Of a stretch of 45,323 nucleotides of DNA, positions 17,844 through 26,563 are shown piece after piece. The notes under the pieces were generated by a model, which did not search any database, was not told the origin of the DNA, and saw only the letters and a program-made list of their open reading frames with translations. Numbering within the stretch: the stretch's first letter is position 1; every line of letters starts with the position of its first letter. A program made the translations under genes and the position numbers. This stretch comes from Kiritimatiellia bacterium (GTDB lineage Bacteria; Verrucomicrobiota; Kiritimatiellia; RFP12; UBA1067): assembly GCA_017450695.1 (NCBI GenBank), contig JAFSTA010000139.1, positions 1 through 45,323 of the forward strand, written 5' to 3'.

Positions 17844-19388
17844 ATGACAAGAAGGAATTTCTTGATTGGCGGCGTGTCGTTTGCGTCGCTGGGCGCGTTC
17901 GGAGGCAATCGGTTTTTCGCGGCTGCGGCTGGATTGAAAGCTGGAGTCAGACCCAAACTTCGGTTCGGCGTCATCAGCGACATCCACATCACGCACATTG
18001 GCGCGGGCGAGAAGATGGAAGGGTGGGGGAATAACCTCACCTTCAAGCATACGCTTGAATGGTTCAGGAGTCAGGATGTCGATGCCGTCATGATTGCGGG
18101 TGACATGGCGGACAAGGGTATGGATGCGAACCTGATGGCCGTTTCCGAGGCTTGGTACTCTGTCTTCCCGAACGACAAGTATCCGGACGGACGTCCGATC
18201 GAGAAGGTGTTCGTGACAGGGAACCACGATTGGATCGGCTACACTTACGGAAACGCCGCCGCCAAGGCGTACCCAGACGAGGCGGAACGCGTGAAGCACA
18301 TCTTGCAGAAAGATATGGTGGGCTGGTGGGACAGGGCGTTTCACGAACCCTATACGCCGATCTACTCGAAAACGATCAAGGGATACACCTTTATCGGGGC
18401 GCACTGGGACGGTGCTCATGCCGCTCGCGACTGCACCAACGCGCCGTTCGGATTGATCGCAGATTTCATGGAGAAGAACGGGAAGAAGATTGATCCTGCT
18501 CTGCCATTCTTCTACGTGCAACATCCGCACCCGAAGGACACTTGCTACGGTTCCTGGGCTTGGGGACATGATAAAGGTATCGTTACGAAGACGCTGTCCG
18601 CATGGCCGAATGCGATCGCGTTCTCCGGGCATTCCCACTACTCGCTGACGGATGAACGTTCGATTTGGCAAGGCGCGTTCACCTCTGTCGGCACGAGTTC
18701 CCTCCGGTACACGGGCGAACCTTACAACGAGCTGCCGCCTGCGGGATACGAAAACACCAATGCCATCACGGGCGATGCGTGGCGGCTGAACGCGCTCAAG
18801 ACCCGGTTGCGCCTCGGTACGGGTGACTGTCGCCAAGGAATGCTGTGGAGCGTTTATGACGACTGCATTGTCGTGAAGCGGCGCGAGTTCCTTTCCGATC
18901 TGGACGTAGGCGACGATTGGGTTATGCCGCTTCCCGCCGCGGAGTCAAAGCCGTTCGCGTTCGCAGAACACGCCAAGCGGTTGCGCCCGCCGGAATTTCC
19001 GAAGGATGCCAAGCTTTCGATCGTCCCGATGAATGTCAAGATTCGGGGCGGCAAGTCGAGTGACGGGAAGGTGACGATTCCGGGCGATTCGAAGCCTGGG
19101 TTTAAGATTGTCGCGCCGGCCGTTGTCGCCGACAATGCCGCGCGTCTCTTTTCGCTGGAATTCGTCGCCGAGACATTCGACGGCAAGAAGAAGACGAAAC
19201 TCGTGTTGGCGGAAGGGTTCAACCATTCTCTGCAACACAAGAAAGCCGCATCCCATCAGTGGTGTTATTTCCGCAAGGATGAGCTGGGCACTGGCGACAT
19301 ACGCTTTACGGTCACGCCGAAGAATTGCTTCGGTGCGTGCGGGAAGCCTCTGACGGCAGAGTCCAAAGTCGGCAATGCCGTGAGCTGA
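17844..19388 (+). CDS. Tat-exported calcineurin-like metallophosphoesterase
   Basis: 514 residues. A Tat signal (MTRRNFLIGGVSFASLG) is followed by the five metal-binding blocks of the calcineurin-like fold: GVISDIHI near 48, AGDMAD near 90, GNHDW near 130, a YVQHPHP histidine near 230, and FSGHSHY near 264. The C-terminal 150 residues look like a beta-rich accessory domain. Such enzymes cleave phosphomonoesters or phosphodiesters with a two-metal centre; the substrate is unknown, and the Tat signal places it outside the cytoplasmic membrane. ATG 17844 has GGGGAA upstream; an earlier in-frame start would begin inside the promoter. It is transcribed alone and converges on ilvD. Confidence 0.9.
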   Translation: MTRRNFLIGGVSFASLGAFGGNRFFAAAAGLKAGVRPKLRFGVISDIHITHIGAGEKMEGWGNNLTFKHTLEWFRSQDVDAVMIAGDMADKGMDANLMAVSEAWYSVFPNDKYPDGRPIEKVFVTGNHDWIGYTYGNAAAKAYPDEAERVKHILQKDMVGWWDRAFHEPYTPIYSKTIKGYTFIGAHWDGAHAARDCTNAPFGLIADFMEKNGKKIDPALPFFYVQHPHPKDTCYGSWAWGHDKGIVTKTLSAWPNAIAFSGHSHYSLTDERSIWQGAFTSVGTSSLRYTGEPYNELPPAGYENTNAITGDAWRLNALKTRLRLGTGDCRQGMLWSVYDDCIVVKRREFLSDLDVGDDWVMPLPAAESKPFAFAEHAKRLRPPEFPKDAKLSIVPMNVKIRGGKSSDGKVTIPGDSKPGFKIVAPAVVADNAARLFSLEFVAETFDGKKKTKLVLAEGFNHSLQHKKAASHQWCYFRKDELGTGDIRFTVTPKNCFGACGKPLTAESKVGNAVS

Positions 19389-19413
19389 GAAACGGTGCGG
19401 CTGACGCGAAGCG

Positions 19414-21087
19414 TTATGGTTTGAGCGAGGCGCCTTTGCTGGCGTTTCCGACCAGGCTGGAGTAACGGCGGAGCCATCCGTCGAAGGAGCGCGGCTGCCA
19501 GGCGGGTTGCGCCGCCCTCCGCGACGCGATTTCCTCTTCCGACAAAAGCGCCCGCAGGGAACGGTTCGGGATGTCGATGTCGATGAGGTCGCCATTCCGC
19601 AACAGTCCGATCAGTCCGCCCTCGGCCGCTTCCGGCGAGACATGGCCGATACAGGCACCGTGTGTCGCGCCGCTGAAACGGCCGTCGGTAATCAACGCGA
19701 CGGACTCGCCCAACCCTGCACCGATGATATAGGCGGTGGGGGCCAGCATCTCCTGCATTCCGGGGCCGCCTTTCGGTCCCTCGTAGCGGATGACCACCAC
19801 CATGCCTGGTTTGACCTGACCGCCGAGAATGCCCGCGCACGCCTCCTCTTGGGAGTCGAAGCAGATTGCCTCGCCCCGGAATTTCATCATGCCAGGCGCG
19901 ACGCCCGCTTTCTTCACGACCGAACCTTGTTCCGCGAGGTTGCCCCACAGCACCGCCAATCCGCCATCTTGGGAATAGGCGTTGGGAATGGTGCGGATTA
20001 CTTCGTCATTGTGGAAGAATGCCGCGTCGATCTCTTCCCCGAGCGTCTTCCCGGAGACGGTCGGGACATCGAGGTGGAGCAGGTCCGGAATCTCTTGAAT
20101 GCGTTTCAGGATCGCCATGACGCCACCCGCCGCATGGACATCCTCCATGTGGTATCCGCAGGACGGCGCGACCTTGCAGACGTTCGGACAACGAGCGGAA
20201 AGCTTGTTGATCCGATTCATGTCGTAGGCGATATCCGCCTCCCGTGCGATTGCCAGCGTGTGCAGGATCGTGTTGGTGCTGCCGCCCATCGCCATGTCGA
20301 GCGCGAACGCGTTGTCGATCGCCTCGCGCGTGATCAGTTCGCGCGGAAGCGGTCCGCCTTGCTTCGCCATTTCGACAATCCGTTGGGCAGCGGCTCTCCA
20401 CAGTTCCTTACGGAGCGGATCGACGGCGGGAATCGTGCCATTGCCGGGTAACGCCAAACCGATCGCCTCGCACAGGCAGTTCATCGAGTTGGCGGTGAAC
20501 ATTCCCGAACACGAACCACATCCGGGGCAGGATGTCTCCTCCACCTGCGCCAGCTGCTCGTCCGTAATCTGGTTCACCTGCCGTTGCGCGACGGCTTCGT
20601 AAATCGTGTTGAAATCGCTCGCCTTTCCCGTCATGGGATTCACGCCCGCCATCATCGGGCCGCCGCTGCAGAAGATCGTGGGGACATTGACGCGCAACGC
20701 GCCCAGAATCATGCCCGGAACGATCTTGTCGCAATTGGGAATGCAGAAGAGACCGTCGAAACAATGCGCCGTCGCCATGCTCTCCACGCAGTCGGCGATC
20801 AATTCGCGGCTCGGCAGGGAATACTTCATGCCCCGGTGCGCCATCGCCAAACCGTCGCAGATTCCGATCGTGTTGAACTCGAAGGGAATCCCTCCCGCCT
20901 CGCGGATGCACTGCTTGACCCACTCGCCGACCTGATTCAGGTGGCAATGTCCCGGAATGATGTCTGTGTAGGAATTGCAGACGCCGATAAACGGCTTTCC
21001 GAAATCCTCCCGTTTCAATCCCAGGGCGAAGAGCAATCCCCGGTGGGGAGCGCGTTCCAATCCGACTTTGATCTGATCACTTTTCAT
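19414..21087 (-). CDS. ilvD: Dihydroxy-acid dehydratase
   Basis: 557 residues, the length of the shorter IlvD group. It dehydrates 2,3-dihydroxy-isovalerate and -3-methylvalerate in valine, leucine and isoleucine synthesis using an Fe-S cluster. The cluster cysteines are visible in GVCNSYTDIIPGH (C37), IPNCDKIVPGM (about 110) and SCPGCGSCSGMFTANSMNC (about 180-198). The C-terminal GRFSGATHGACIGHVSPEA and YEGPKGGPGMQEM are also typical. AAGGAA precedes the ATG. It is monocistronic with its own promoter. Its product chemistry (2-oxoisovalerate) also feeds panB, 6 kb away on the other strand, but they are not one operon. Confidence 0.97.
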   Translation of the reverse strand: MKSDQIKVGLERAPHRGLLFALGLKREDFGKPFIGVCNSYTDIIPGHCHLNQVGEWVKQCIREAGGIPFEFNTIGICDGLAMAHRGMKYSLPSRELIADCVESMATAHCFDGLFCIPNCDKIVPGMILGALRVNVPTIFCSGGPMMAGVNPMTGKASDFNTIYEAVAQRQVNQITDEQLAQVEETSCPGCGSCSGMFTANSMNCLCEAIGLALPGNGTIPAVDPLRKELWRAAAQRIVEMAKQGGPLPRELITREAIDNAFALDMAMGGSTNTILHTLAIAREADIAYDMNRINKLSARCPNVCKVAPSCGYHMEDVHAAGGVMAILKRIQEIPDLLHLDVPTVSGKTLGEEIDAAFFHNDEVIRTIPNAYSQDGGLAVLWGNLAEQGSVVKKAGVAPGMMKFRGEAICFDSQEEACAGILGGQVKPGMVVVIRYEGPKGGPGMQEMLAPTAYIIGAGLGESVALITDGRFSGATHGACIGHVSPEAAEGGLIGLLRNGDLIDIDIPNRSLRALLSEEEIASRRAAQPAWQPRSFDGWLRRYSSLVGNASKGASLKP

Positions 21088-21114
21088 GGCTATTCCTTTC
21101 CCAAAAGCGGGTTC

Positions 21115-21143
21115 ATTATACCATTGCGCAGGCAGGTACGCAA
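21115..21143 (-). promoter_or_regulatory. Promoter of ilvD
   Basis: On the minus strand: TTGCGT, a 17-bp spacer and TATAAT (plus-strand positions 21115-21120 for the -10), 28 bases before the start codon. Confidence 0.7.
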
Positions 21144-21165
21144 TCTGGGAGTTCGGCTGCCGCCC

Positions 21166-21311
21166 GCGCCCGCGCCGGTTCAGCGCCTCGCCCGTTCTGC
21201 GCCGCGCCGGTTCAGCGGTTCAGCGCCGCGCCGGTTCAGCGCCGCGCCGGTTCTTCGGTTCTACGCCGCGCCCGTTCTGCGCCCGCGCCCGTTCTGCGCC
21301 CGCGCCGGAAA
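21166..21311. repeat. GC-rich imperfect tandem repeat between ilvD and the cytochrome gene
   Basis: A run of about nine degenerate units built on GCGCCGCGCCGGTTCAGC and GCGCCCGCGCCCGTTCTGC, 14-18 bases each. The unit length varies and no reading frame of interest is preserved. It sits between divergently placed transcription signals, upstream of ilvD and downstream of the cytochrome stop, so it may slow or end transcription of the cytochrome operon. Confidence 0.75.
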
Positions 21312-21327
21312 CGGCGCGGGTCTCTCC

Positions 21328-22317
21328 TTACTTCTTCTCCGCGTGGCACGAGGTGCAGGTGAGGTGGTGGATGTCATTCGTGCTGGCAGCGTGGCGGTAT
21401 GTGGTGTCGAGCTGCCGCACGTCCCTGCCGCCGCAACGCGAGAAGGTCGGGTGGCATTGGAGGCAGCTGTCGCCCGTCTTCCCCGAATGCGGATTGTGGC
21501 AGGCGGTGCAGGAAAGCCCCTCGTGTACGCCGGTCGGCGTTCTGTCGTCGCCGGATTTCGAGAGTCCGCTGGAGAGCGGCGTATGGCATTGGAGGCAGAG
21601 CTTCGTGTTCCCGTGTTGCGAGATGCGCACGCGCCGACCCGTTTCCGTGACGAGGTGCGGCACCATCAGATTATTCGCCGCGAACCATCCCTCATCGGCG
21701 CGGGAATAGTAGAAGACGCCGTTCGTCGCCACGGCGGGATCGGTATGTCCCGCATGGCAGGAAAGGCAGTTGACCGCAGGCCGTTGGGCCTGTCCTGCCG
21801 AGACGAAGCGCCAAACCGTATTGGTGCCGTCCCTCGTCATCAGGTCGTCGAACGCCCGGTCTGCGAACATGCCGTGGCATTTGAGGCACTGCTCGGCGGG
21901 TTTTTGCTTCGCGTTGTGCTTCTCGTCCTGCAGGAACTTCCCGTAAGGACTGGCGTGACCGTTCCGAATCCAGTTCGCGAATTGGGATTGGTGGCAGGTG
22001 CCGCAACGGGTGACCATTTCGAGGACCTGTTGTTCGTTCATCCGCATCCCGTCGTGGCTCTCCTTGCGGAGGTGCGACCAGATGCGCTGGGCGTTGGCGC
22101 GGATCGCATGAAGCGACCCGACGGAGGAACCGTGGCACGCCTTGCAATCCACATTCCGGTGGGAGGACATGGCCCAGTTGGCGCGGGACGCCTGGATCTC
22201 ATGGCAGAGAACACAGGTCTTGCGCGACGGCATCAGCTCGAAATATCCGGCTCCTCCAATCGCGACACACAGGAGAAAGACAAAACAAACGGCAAGGCAC
22301 TTGAAGATCGTTTTCAT
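21328..22317 (-). CDS. Nine-haem c-type cytochrome with NapC/NrfH-like N-terminus
   Basis: 329 residues. One N-terminal hydrophobic helix (CLAVCFVFLLCVAIGGAGYF) works as signal or membrane anchor. Nine CXXCH haem-binding motifs follow: CVLCH, CKACH, CGTCH, CLKCH, CLSCH, CLQCH, CTACH, CLQCH and CTSCH. The N-terminal layout (CVLCHEIQ... CKACHG) resembles NapC/NrfH quinol-oxidising cytochromes; the C-terminal CHNPHSG resembles doubled CXXCH domains. It is the last gene of a minus-strand group with a GMC dehydrogenase and its small subunit, with a 260-base gap that holds dispersed repeats. It probably carries electrons from that dehydrogenase to quinone or to periplasmic or extracellular acceptors. 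A Gluconate_2-dh cytochrome normally has two or three haems, so this partner is unusual. Confidence 0.92.
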   Translation of the reverse strand: MKTIFKCLAVCFVFLLCVAIGGAGYFELMPSRKTCVLCHEIQASRANWAMSSHRNVDCKACHGSSVGSLHAIRANAQRIWSHLRKESHDGMRMNEQQVLEMVTRCGTCHQSQFANWIRNGHASPYGKFLQDEKHNAKQKPAEQCLKCHGMFADRAFDDLMTRDGTNTVWRFVSAGQAQRPAVNCLSCHAGHTDPAVATNGVFYYSRADEGWFAANNLMVPHLVTETGRRVRISQHGNTKLCLQCHTPLSSGLSKSGDDRTPTGVHEGLSCTACHNPHSGKTGDSCLQCHPTFSRCGGRDVRQLDTTYRHAASTNDIHHLTCTSCHAEKK

Positions 22318-22578
22318 CCTAGATTCCTCGTTTGGGTTCTCACGCGGAGCCGCCGAGAGCGCGGAGTACGCAGAGAACGGACCGAAAACAGCGGGCTTTG
22401 AAATGAAAAAGCGGTGTTGACGGACTGCACGGAAGGGGACGATCCTTCACACGATAGGAGAATCGAACATGGTTCGGGAAACTGTCGTAAACCCACAAAA
22501 TCTCCGCGTCTCCGCGCCTCTGCGAGAGATAAAACCCGTTGTTCGGGAAAGGTAACAGAGGAATTTCGGTTCATGGTT
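22318..22578. repeat. Gap with reverse-oriented dispersed repeats
   Basis: At 22319-22368 lies a reverse copy of the GAACCCAAACGAGGAATCT repeat running into CTCACGCGGAGCCGCCGAG. At 22499-22531 there is a reverse copy of the same rRNA-spacer-like word series (CTCCGCGTCTCCGCGCCTCT). No gene is seen. Confidence 0.65.
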
Positions 22579-24216
22579 TCACCCCCTCATGCTGTCCCAG
22601 TCGCGAACGATTCCCTCGCCGACGCGGAATCCGAGCGCCATGATCGTCAGGGCGGGATTGAAGCCGCCGATACTGACCAACAGGGAACCGTCGGCAATGT
22701 ACAGGTTCTCCGTCTCGTGGACTTTCCCCCAACCGTTTGTGACGGAGGTCTTCGGATCGTTCCCCATGCGGCAGGTGCCGCCCTGGTGCTGTCCGCCACC
22801 GCCATACGGAAGGTTGTTGCTTTTCCCCTGGTGCTGGACGTGTTCAGCGCCCGCTTTCTGCAAAATCTCGAATGCCCGGTCGGAGAGGAAGTTCCCCGCC
22901 TTCACATCGTTGATGTGGCCGTTGCCTTCCGAACGAACGAAGGGCAGTCCCCAACAGTCCTTTGCGGAATCGTTCAGGACCACGCGGCGTTCCCACGTCG
23001 GCATGTCTTGAATCGGTCCGATGATCCGGATCTGGCGGCGGTAGTAGCGACGCATCAAGTCCTTGTGTTCCTGTCCCCACGAGGATGTCCCGGGCACGAC
23101 AGAACCGTTGGCGAAGATGTAGGGCGTGAATTGAAAGTCCGTGTGCAGGATCCCGCCGCCGACGAATCCCGGATTGTTGTGGCTGAAATCGCAGATCGCC
23201 ACATTGGTTCCGGGACCGTCTTCGGTGAACAGTTCGTCTTTCCAGTAGCCCTTCGCGCCGACATAACGGTGTGTTTGGACATTCCTGCCGACGACATCGT
23301 GCGTGTTTCCGATCCCGTTCGGGAAGCGCGTCGTTTTCGACGCCAGCAGCAGACGCGCCGTGCCGAGAGCTGCCGCCGCCAGCACAACTACCTTGGCGTG
23401 GAGTTCCTGCATCTGATGGTTCTTGTCGAAATACTTCACGCCGATCGCCTTGCCCGTGTCGTCCGTCATCACCTCCACCACCATGCAGCGTGTCCGAAGC
23501 TCCAGGTTCCCGGTTGCGAGCGCGACCGGGATGACCGTGTTCTGCGTCCCGTTCTTCGCGTCGATCGGACACTGGTACCCCACGCAGAAACGGTTGTGGA
23601 TACAGGCGGGGCGGCCATTGAAGGGAATCGAGTTCCGCAGCAGGGGAGTCGGGAAGGGGTGCAGCCCCTGCTGGCGGAAGGCGGCATCCATGATTTTGGA
23701 TTCGGGCGTGTAGGGGAAGGGCGGCATGGGGTAGTTCTTCTTGCGCGGGCCGCAGAACGGATTCCCCTCGTCGGAACCCGCCACGCCGACCTCCCATTCC
23801 GCCTGCTCGTAGAACGGCTCCAGGTCGTCGTAGGTGAAGGGCCAGTCGTCCATCGTGGAACCTGCCAGCTCACCGTACTTCGACTTCAGGCGGAAGTCGT
23901 CCGGGAGGAAGCGCCAGCCCATCGCGCCATACGTGACCGTTCCGCTGCCGACACACGCCGCGTTGTTGGGGTACACCACGCCGTCATTCCCGTTGTTCTC
24001 GAAGTGTTCCTTGCGCGTGCGCCTTCCGTGCGGCCCAGGTCCCTGTACGAGCCGGGGCGTACGCTGTCCCGCCAGGTCGTCCTCGCCCATCGGATCCGTC
24101 CGGTTCCACTCGCCGCGCTCCAGCAGGACCACATGGATTCCTGCGGCGGCAAGCACCTTGGCGCAGCATCCGCCGCCCGCGCCCGAACCAACCACAATCG
24201 CGTCTGTGAATTCCAT
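22579..24216 (-). CDS. GMC-family FAD-dependent dehydrogenase (gluconate/sugar dehydrogenase large-subunit type)
   Basis: 545 residues. The N-terminal FAD Rossmann motif GSGAGGGCCAKVLAAAG is followed by a second strand ending LLERGEW, and the C-terminal half has the GMC signature segments GGTCRMGNDPKTSVTN and NLYIADGSLL...NPALTIMAL. There is no export signal; in this family the large subunit is exported as a complex with the Tat-bearing small subunit. The family oxidises alcohols, aldoses or sugar acids and passes electrons to cytochrome c. The small subunit gene lies 10 bases upstream, so the two are cotranscribed, and the cytochrome gene is downstream. CTCCTTAGG in the plus strand places AGGAG before the start. 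Confidence 0.93.
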   Translation of the reverse strand: MEFTDAIVVGSGAGGGCCAKVLAAAGIHVVLLERGEWNRTDPMGEDDLAGQRTPRLVQGPGPHGRRTRKEHFENNGNDGVVYPNNAACVGSGTVTYGAMGWRFLPDDFRLKSKYGELAGSTMDDWPFTYDDLEPFYEQAEWEVGVAGSDEGNPFCGPRKKNYPMPPFPYTPESKIMDAAFRQQGLHPFPTPLLRNSIPFNGRPACIHNRFCVGYQCPIDAKNGTQNTVIPVALATGNLELRTRCMVVEVMTDDTGKAIGVKYFDKNHQMQELHAKVVVLAAAALGTARLLLASKTTRFPNGIGNTHDVVGRNVQTHRYVGAKGYWKDELFTEDGPGTNVAICDFSHNNPGFVGGGILHTDFQFTPYIFANGSVVPGTSSWGQEHKDLMRRYYRRQIRIIGPIQDMPTWERRVVLNDSAKDCWGLPFVRSEGNGHINDVKAGNFLSDRAFEILQKAGAEHVQHQGKSNNLPYGGGGQHQGGTCRMGNDPKTSVTNGWGKVHETENLYIADGSLLVSIGGFNPALTIMALGFRVGEGIVRDWDSMRG

Positions 24217-24226
24217 TTGCCTCTCC

Positions 24227-24808
24227 TTAGGAAATCCGGTTGCGCCCGATGCAGGTGGGGGCGAGAACCCCCAGCATCCGATGACTTACGTAGTTGAAGT
24301 TGCCGCCGTGCGCGGGTGTCCCGTAGAATCCCTGCTTCACATGATCGACAATGGTGCCGAAGAACTGCTGCGGCGTTTTCCGGTTCCACAGTTCTTTCTC
24401 GATCCGTCCCGATTCCGCCTCCCGCAAGAGCTTCGTCTGCTCGCCCCACGGAAGATCGGGAAAGGATTTTCCTGCGCGGCGGACGGCAACTGCATCCAGT
24501 GCGCCGAGCCAGTCGCGGTATTTCTCCGCCAGATGAGAGTAGGGGGCGTGGGGCGCCAGCTGGCGGTCGATGAACACGGTGACACGCGCTTCTTTCGCGC
24601 CCGGATCCCGGTCGGTTGGAATGATCTGTTCCGCAACCGCCTCCAGAATCCGAATCTCGGCATCGGATAAAGCGAGCCAGTCACCCTTCGGCGCCGCTCC
24701 GACACGATCCAATAGATGCACGCTGCCGACACCCGCCGCAACACCGCTTCCCGCAACGGCGACCCACTTGCCGAATGTCCGCCGGTTGACTCTGTCTGTT
24801 GTTCCCAT
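24227..24808 (-). CDS. Gluconate 2-dehydrogenase subunit 3 family protein, Tat signal
   Basis: 193 residues. A twin-arginine signal (NRRTFGKWVAVAGSG) is followed by a helical domain with ILEAVAEQIIPTDRDPGAKEARV near the start, the recognisable beginning of Gluconate_2-dh3 proteins. This subunit carries the FAD subunit through the Tat pathway and stays with it in the periplasm. It is the first gene of the operon with the GMC dehydrogenase and the multihaem cytochrome. Upstream of the ATG there is a run of nine G residues in the ribosome-binding position; slippage there would alter spacing and may tune expression. Confidence 0.9.
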   Translation of the reverse strand: MGTTDRVNRRTFGKWVAVAGSGVAAGVGSVHLLDRVGAAPKGDWLALSDAEIRILEAVAEQIIPTDRDPGAKEARVTVFIDRQLAPHAPYSHLAEKYRDWLGALDAVAVRRAGKSFPDLPWGEQTKLLREAESGRIEKELWNRKTPQQFFGTIVDHVKQGFYGTPAHGGNFNYVSHRMLGVLAPTCIGRNRIS

Positions 24809-25293
24809 TTCCCCCCCCCTTTTGGCTGATACGCATAAAGTATAACAAAACGGAGTAGGGGAGGCAACAGGAAGTCGAGCCGTTGTCGATTCGTGTCAAT
24901 TTTTGGTAGGGCGCGTGATCCCTAACGCGCCGTAGCCCTGCCGTCGGTTTCGGTCGTGACGGGGGCACGGCACATTTCAGGACGCGCTTGCTTGTCCTCC
25001 GTAGCCTTGCGCAGGATGGATCGCGCCCGCTTGCGTAACGACGGCGCCCTCGCCGTCGATTTCGGTTGTGACAGGGTCACGGCACATTTCGCGTCCGCAG
25101 TCGCGATGCTGCGTGTTTCGGTCGTGACGGAGCACGACCCTCCCGGATCGAGGCACCGGATTGTTTGCGCATCGACAGATTTCACCGACTCACCCGGCGG
25201 GTTCGCCCCACCTGCATTTTGACGCTTTGAGGAACCAAACCTTATCCTTCGGTTGGTGTACCGCTTACCCGATCTCGACGGTCATGAATTCCG
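24809..25293. repeat. Repeat-rich intergenic region
   Basis: There is no credible gene. It contains several copies of short dispersed words: GGCGCGTGATCCCTAACGCG (also near 26944), CTCCGTAGCCTTGCGCAGGA (also 2150, 26684), and GGTTTCGGTCGTGACGGGG / TTTCGGTCGTGACGGAGCAC with CGGCACATTTC (also 25061, 26624, 26841, 38286). Confidence 0.65.
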
Positions 25294-25322
25294 TCCGATT
25301 GAAAGTTCAACTTTCAATCGGA
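25294..25322. repeat. 29-bp palindrome, left copy beside the ATPase gene
   Basis: Arms TCCGATTGAAAGTT and AACTTTCAATCGGA meet around a single central base. The identical sequence lies at 26535-26563, on the other side of the ATPase gene. This copy ends 5 bases past the stop codon, so it could work as a hairpin terminator. Confidence 0.85.
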
Positions 25323-25327
25323 TGGAA

Positions 25328-26488
25328 TCAGGATATCCAGTCATCCTCAAACGAATAGGCAGAGATCCCGGTCTTTGACGGCACGGAACGGCCGGCATAC
25401 ACAACGGTCGGGCGTTCGACATTCTCTGCGAATCGCGTAAACCGGAGAAGGTTGCGTCCCATGTCTGGGTGATAGGTTTGCGCGGACTTGATTTCGATCG
25501 GTCGAAGATGCTGCGCGTTTTCCTGCAGCAGGTCTATTTCCAATCCGTCTGGCGCCCGGTAAAAATGCAGGTTGATGTCTTCCGCGGCATTGCACCGCGC
25601 CTTGACGGCTTCCATGACAACCATGTTTTCGAACAGATTGCCGACGAGAGGATGTGTGGACATCTGTTCTTCCGTCCTGATTCCGAGAAGCCACGCGGCG
25701 AGTCCCGGTTCCGTGAAGTAGATTTTCGGGGCCTTGACAAGGCGCTTTCCGAAATTCCGGTAATACGGGCGCAGTATGAAGACGATGAAGGATGCCTCAA
25801 GCAACGTAATCCACGAGCGGATTGTCGGCGCGGACACGCCGACGGATCCGGCGAGATCGAGTGCGTTGACTTCCTGCCCGACACGGCCGGCCAACAGTTT
25901 GATGAAAGTCTCGAACAATCCCGCGTCGCGCAGATTCGCCAGTTGTCTCACATCGCGTTCGACATAGGTGCGGAAATAGTCGCGGTAGAGCTGTCCGAAT
26001 TGCGGTATTCCCCGGCGGGTGTCGTACAGTCGCGGCAGAAACCCCTCAAGCATCCATCCGTCCCTCGATTTCGTCAAGCCGGACCGTTTCAGTTCCGGAA
26101 TCGAAAGCGGGTACAAATCCACGAGGGCCGTCCTGCCCGCGAGTGATTGGGAGACTGCCCCGAGCAATGCCGGCTGATGGCTTCCGGTGAGGAGATACAT
26201 CTGGTTCCGTTCCGCGTCATCGACGGCAACCTGAAGGTAACTGAGCAATTCGGGGCAGCGTTGCACCTCGTCGAAAATTGCGGGCGCCGGATGTCTTGCC
26301 AAAAACGCACGCGCATCATGAACCGCCTCGTGCAGCACATCGGGGGCTTCCAGATTGACATAATCGGCGTCGGGGAACAATGTGCGGGCCAAAGTCGTTT
26401 TACCCGATTGCCTCGGCCCTGTGAGGGTGACAATCGGATATTGCGTCCACAAAGACTTGATTTTAGGGGCAACAATCCGTTCTATCAT
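25328..26488 (-). CDS. AAA_14-type ATPase with DUF4143 domain
   Basis: 386 residues. The Walker A motif is GPRQSGKTT near residue 23, Walker B IFDEVQRCPEL near 70 and sensor LLTGSHQ near 99, typical of the AAA_14 domain. The C-terminal half is DUF4143, with a winged-helix part (VSAPTIRSWITLLEASFIVF) and a nuclease-like end with EIDLLQ and IEIKSA, which resembles the PD-(D/E)XK core. The biological role of this common prokaryotic family is not known to me. ATG 26488 has GAGGAGA upstream; the frame is open to 26551, but into the flanking palindrome. Identical palindromes bracket the gene and it has no operon partner, which fits a small cargo-like unit. Confidence 0.9.
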   Translation of the reverse strand: MIERIVAPKIKSLWTQYPIVTLTGPRQSGKTTLARTLFPDADYVNLEAPDVLHEAVHDARAFLARHPAPAIFDEVQRCPELLSYLQVAVDDAERNQMYLLTGSHQPALLGAVSQSLAGRTALVDLYPLSIPELKRSGLTKSRDGWMLEGFLPRLYDTRRGIPQFGQLYRDYFRTYVERDVRQLANLRDAGLFETFIKLLAGRVGQEVNALDLAGSVGVSAPTIRSWITLLEASFIVFILRPYYRNFGKRLVKAPKIYFTEPGLAAWLLGIRTEEQMSTHPLVGNLFENMVVMEAVKARCNAAEDINLHFYRAPDGLEIDLLQENAQHLRPIEIKSAQTYHPDMGRNLLRFTRFAENVERPTVVYAGRSVPSKTGISAYSFEDDWIS

Positions 26489-26534
26489 CTGGTTTCTCCT
26501 CTCGAAATCGAAGCCGATTGTACCATAAACTTCC

Positions 26535-26563
26535 TCCGATTGAAAGTTCAACTTTCAATCGGA
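26535..26563. repeat. 29-bp palindrome, right copy beside the ATPase gene
   Basis: The same palindrome as at 25294-25322. This copy lies 47 bases upstream of the ATPase start codon, in the position of its promoter or leader. Confidence 0.85.

Noticed and set aside
20584-22401. Long plus-strand open frame across ilvD and the cytochrome gene
   Set aside because: It crosses two clear minus-strand genes and the GC-rich repeat and shows no motif.
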